From Ignelater luminosus (taxonomy: Eukaryota; Arthropoda; Insecta; Coleoptera; Elateridae): 64,000 nucleotides of DNA. Both the position numbers and the translations under genes were made by a program. Below, one piece after another: positions 63,500 through 64,000 of the stretch (positions within the stretch are counted from its first letter, which is position 1; every line of letters starts with the position of its first letter). Location of the stretch: positions 51,774 through 115,773 of the forward strand of contig VTPC01091320.1 of assembly GCA_011009095.1 (NCBI GenBank), in the 5' to 3' direction. The notes beneath the pieces were generated by a model, which was not told the DNA's origin, ran no database searches, and saw only the letters and a list, made by a program, of their open reading frames with translations.

Positions 63500-64000
63500 T
63501 CGAAATATAAACAATTGGAGTGCGACAAACGATGAAAATCTGAGGTTTCATAGAAATATAAGCTTCGAAGTTGCAACAGAACAACTAAAGAAAATCAAAC
63601 AATGTCTAAATGTGGACAAGAATAAAACAAAACATTTGGATGGAAAAGAAATGCCATAAAAAGCAACAACATAAATGGCTTGCGTGCAAGCCAAATGTGG
63701 AGATTACTAATACTATTGGGAAACTATTGGGCCAGGATATTAGTAAATACGTGTATTCCACATTTACAAAAATCAGTGTAATGATGGAATGACAGGACTT
63801 CACAATTACGGTAGACATGTTTTGGAAGCAGAAAAAAATAAATAAAGAGAAGCAAGAAAGACTGCACATGGAATACGCCAATCACCGAACAAATTTGAAG
63901 AAAGCAATGAATAAAGCTAAGAGGAAGACATACAACAAGGTGAATAATAATATATGGGGTAAAGGATGTAGCAGAAGAATAAAACTCGACGAAGAGTCAA
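63500..64000 (+). mobile_element. LINE fragment running off the right edge
   Basis: A plus-strand frame near 63815-64000 reads KINKEKQERLHMEYANHR, then NKAKRKTYNKVNNNIWGKG. This is the basic linker between endonuclease and reverse transcriptase in R1/Jockey-like LINEs, where a WGKGY-like motif is conserved. Upstream frames (63500-63810) are broken. The RT itself, if present, lies beyond the window. Confidence 0.6.

Noticed and set aside
1-64000. CRISPR arrays, bacterial operons or prophage
   Set aside because: No regular short repeats with spacers, no dense gene packing and no ribosome-binding pattern; the window is clearly animal DNA with spliced genes.

Overview
The window is AT-rich nuclear DNA from an animal, most likely an insect. 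It holds short-intron genes, several non-LTR retrotransposon relics, DD34D mariners, a Transib copy and a BAMBI gene. BAMBI is, to my knowledge, missing from Drosophila but present in beetles and other insects, so a non-dipteran insect such as a beetle is the best guess. The order cannot be fixed from this sequence.

Two host genes were recognised, both on the minus strand. At 591-6381 a seven-exon gene encodes a 534-residue RBR-type E3 ubiquitin ligase of the RNF216/TRIAD3 family, with RING1, IBR and RING2 and the RING2 catalytic cysteine. At 11620-31391 lie four exons of BAMBI, the TGF-beta/BMP pseudoreceptor. Its ligand-binding-like exon (31226-31391) is separated by an intron of about 18.7 kb from three clustered 3' exons (11620-12543) that encode the transmembrane helix and cytoplasmic tail. 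The signal-peptide exon was not found, so much of 31.4-64 kb may be BAMBI intron 1 or 5' flank.

The rest is dominated by mobile elements. There are at least six decayed LINE fragments: inside RNF216 intron 1, at 7-10 kb, 14-15.6 kb, 32.3 kb, 59.4-60.1 kb and at the right edge. Three mariners are present. Two are near-identical copies, one with an open 350-residue transposase and one broken. The third belongs to a different lineage and has an open 353-residue transposase. An 840-bp hAT-like element has a perfect 8-bp target duplication and is nested in a LINE. An 864-bp fold-back element is flanked by TA. Several diverged repeat families also occur, one of them scattered over four places.

The most notable item is at 41234-42714. 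It is a 1481-bp Transib element bounded by a perfect 5-bp target duplication. Its inverted ends begin with CACGGTG and carry an A-rich nonamer-like block 22 bp further in, laid out like the recombination signals used by RAG1/RAG2. It retains the C-terminal part of a transposase related to RAG1, including a plausible catalytic Glu and the paired zinc-binding His residues. Most of 33-37, 38-41, 43-46, 47-52.7 and 53-56.9 kb shows no recognisable gene.
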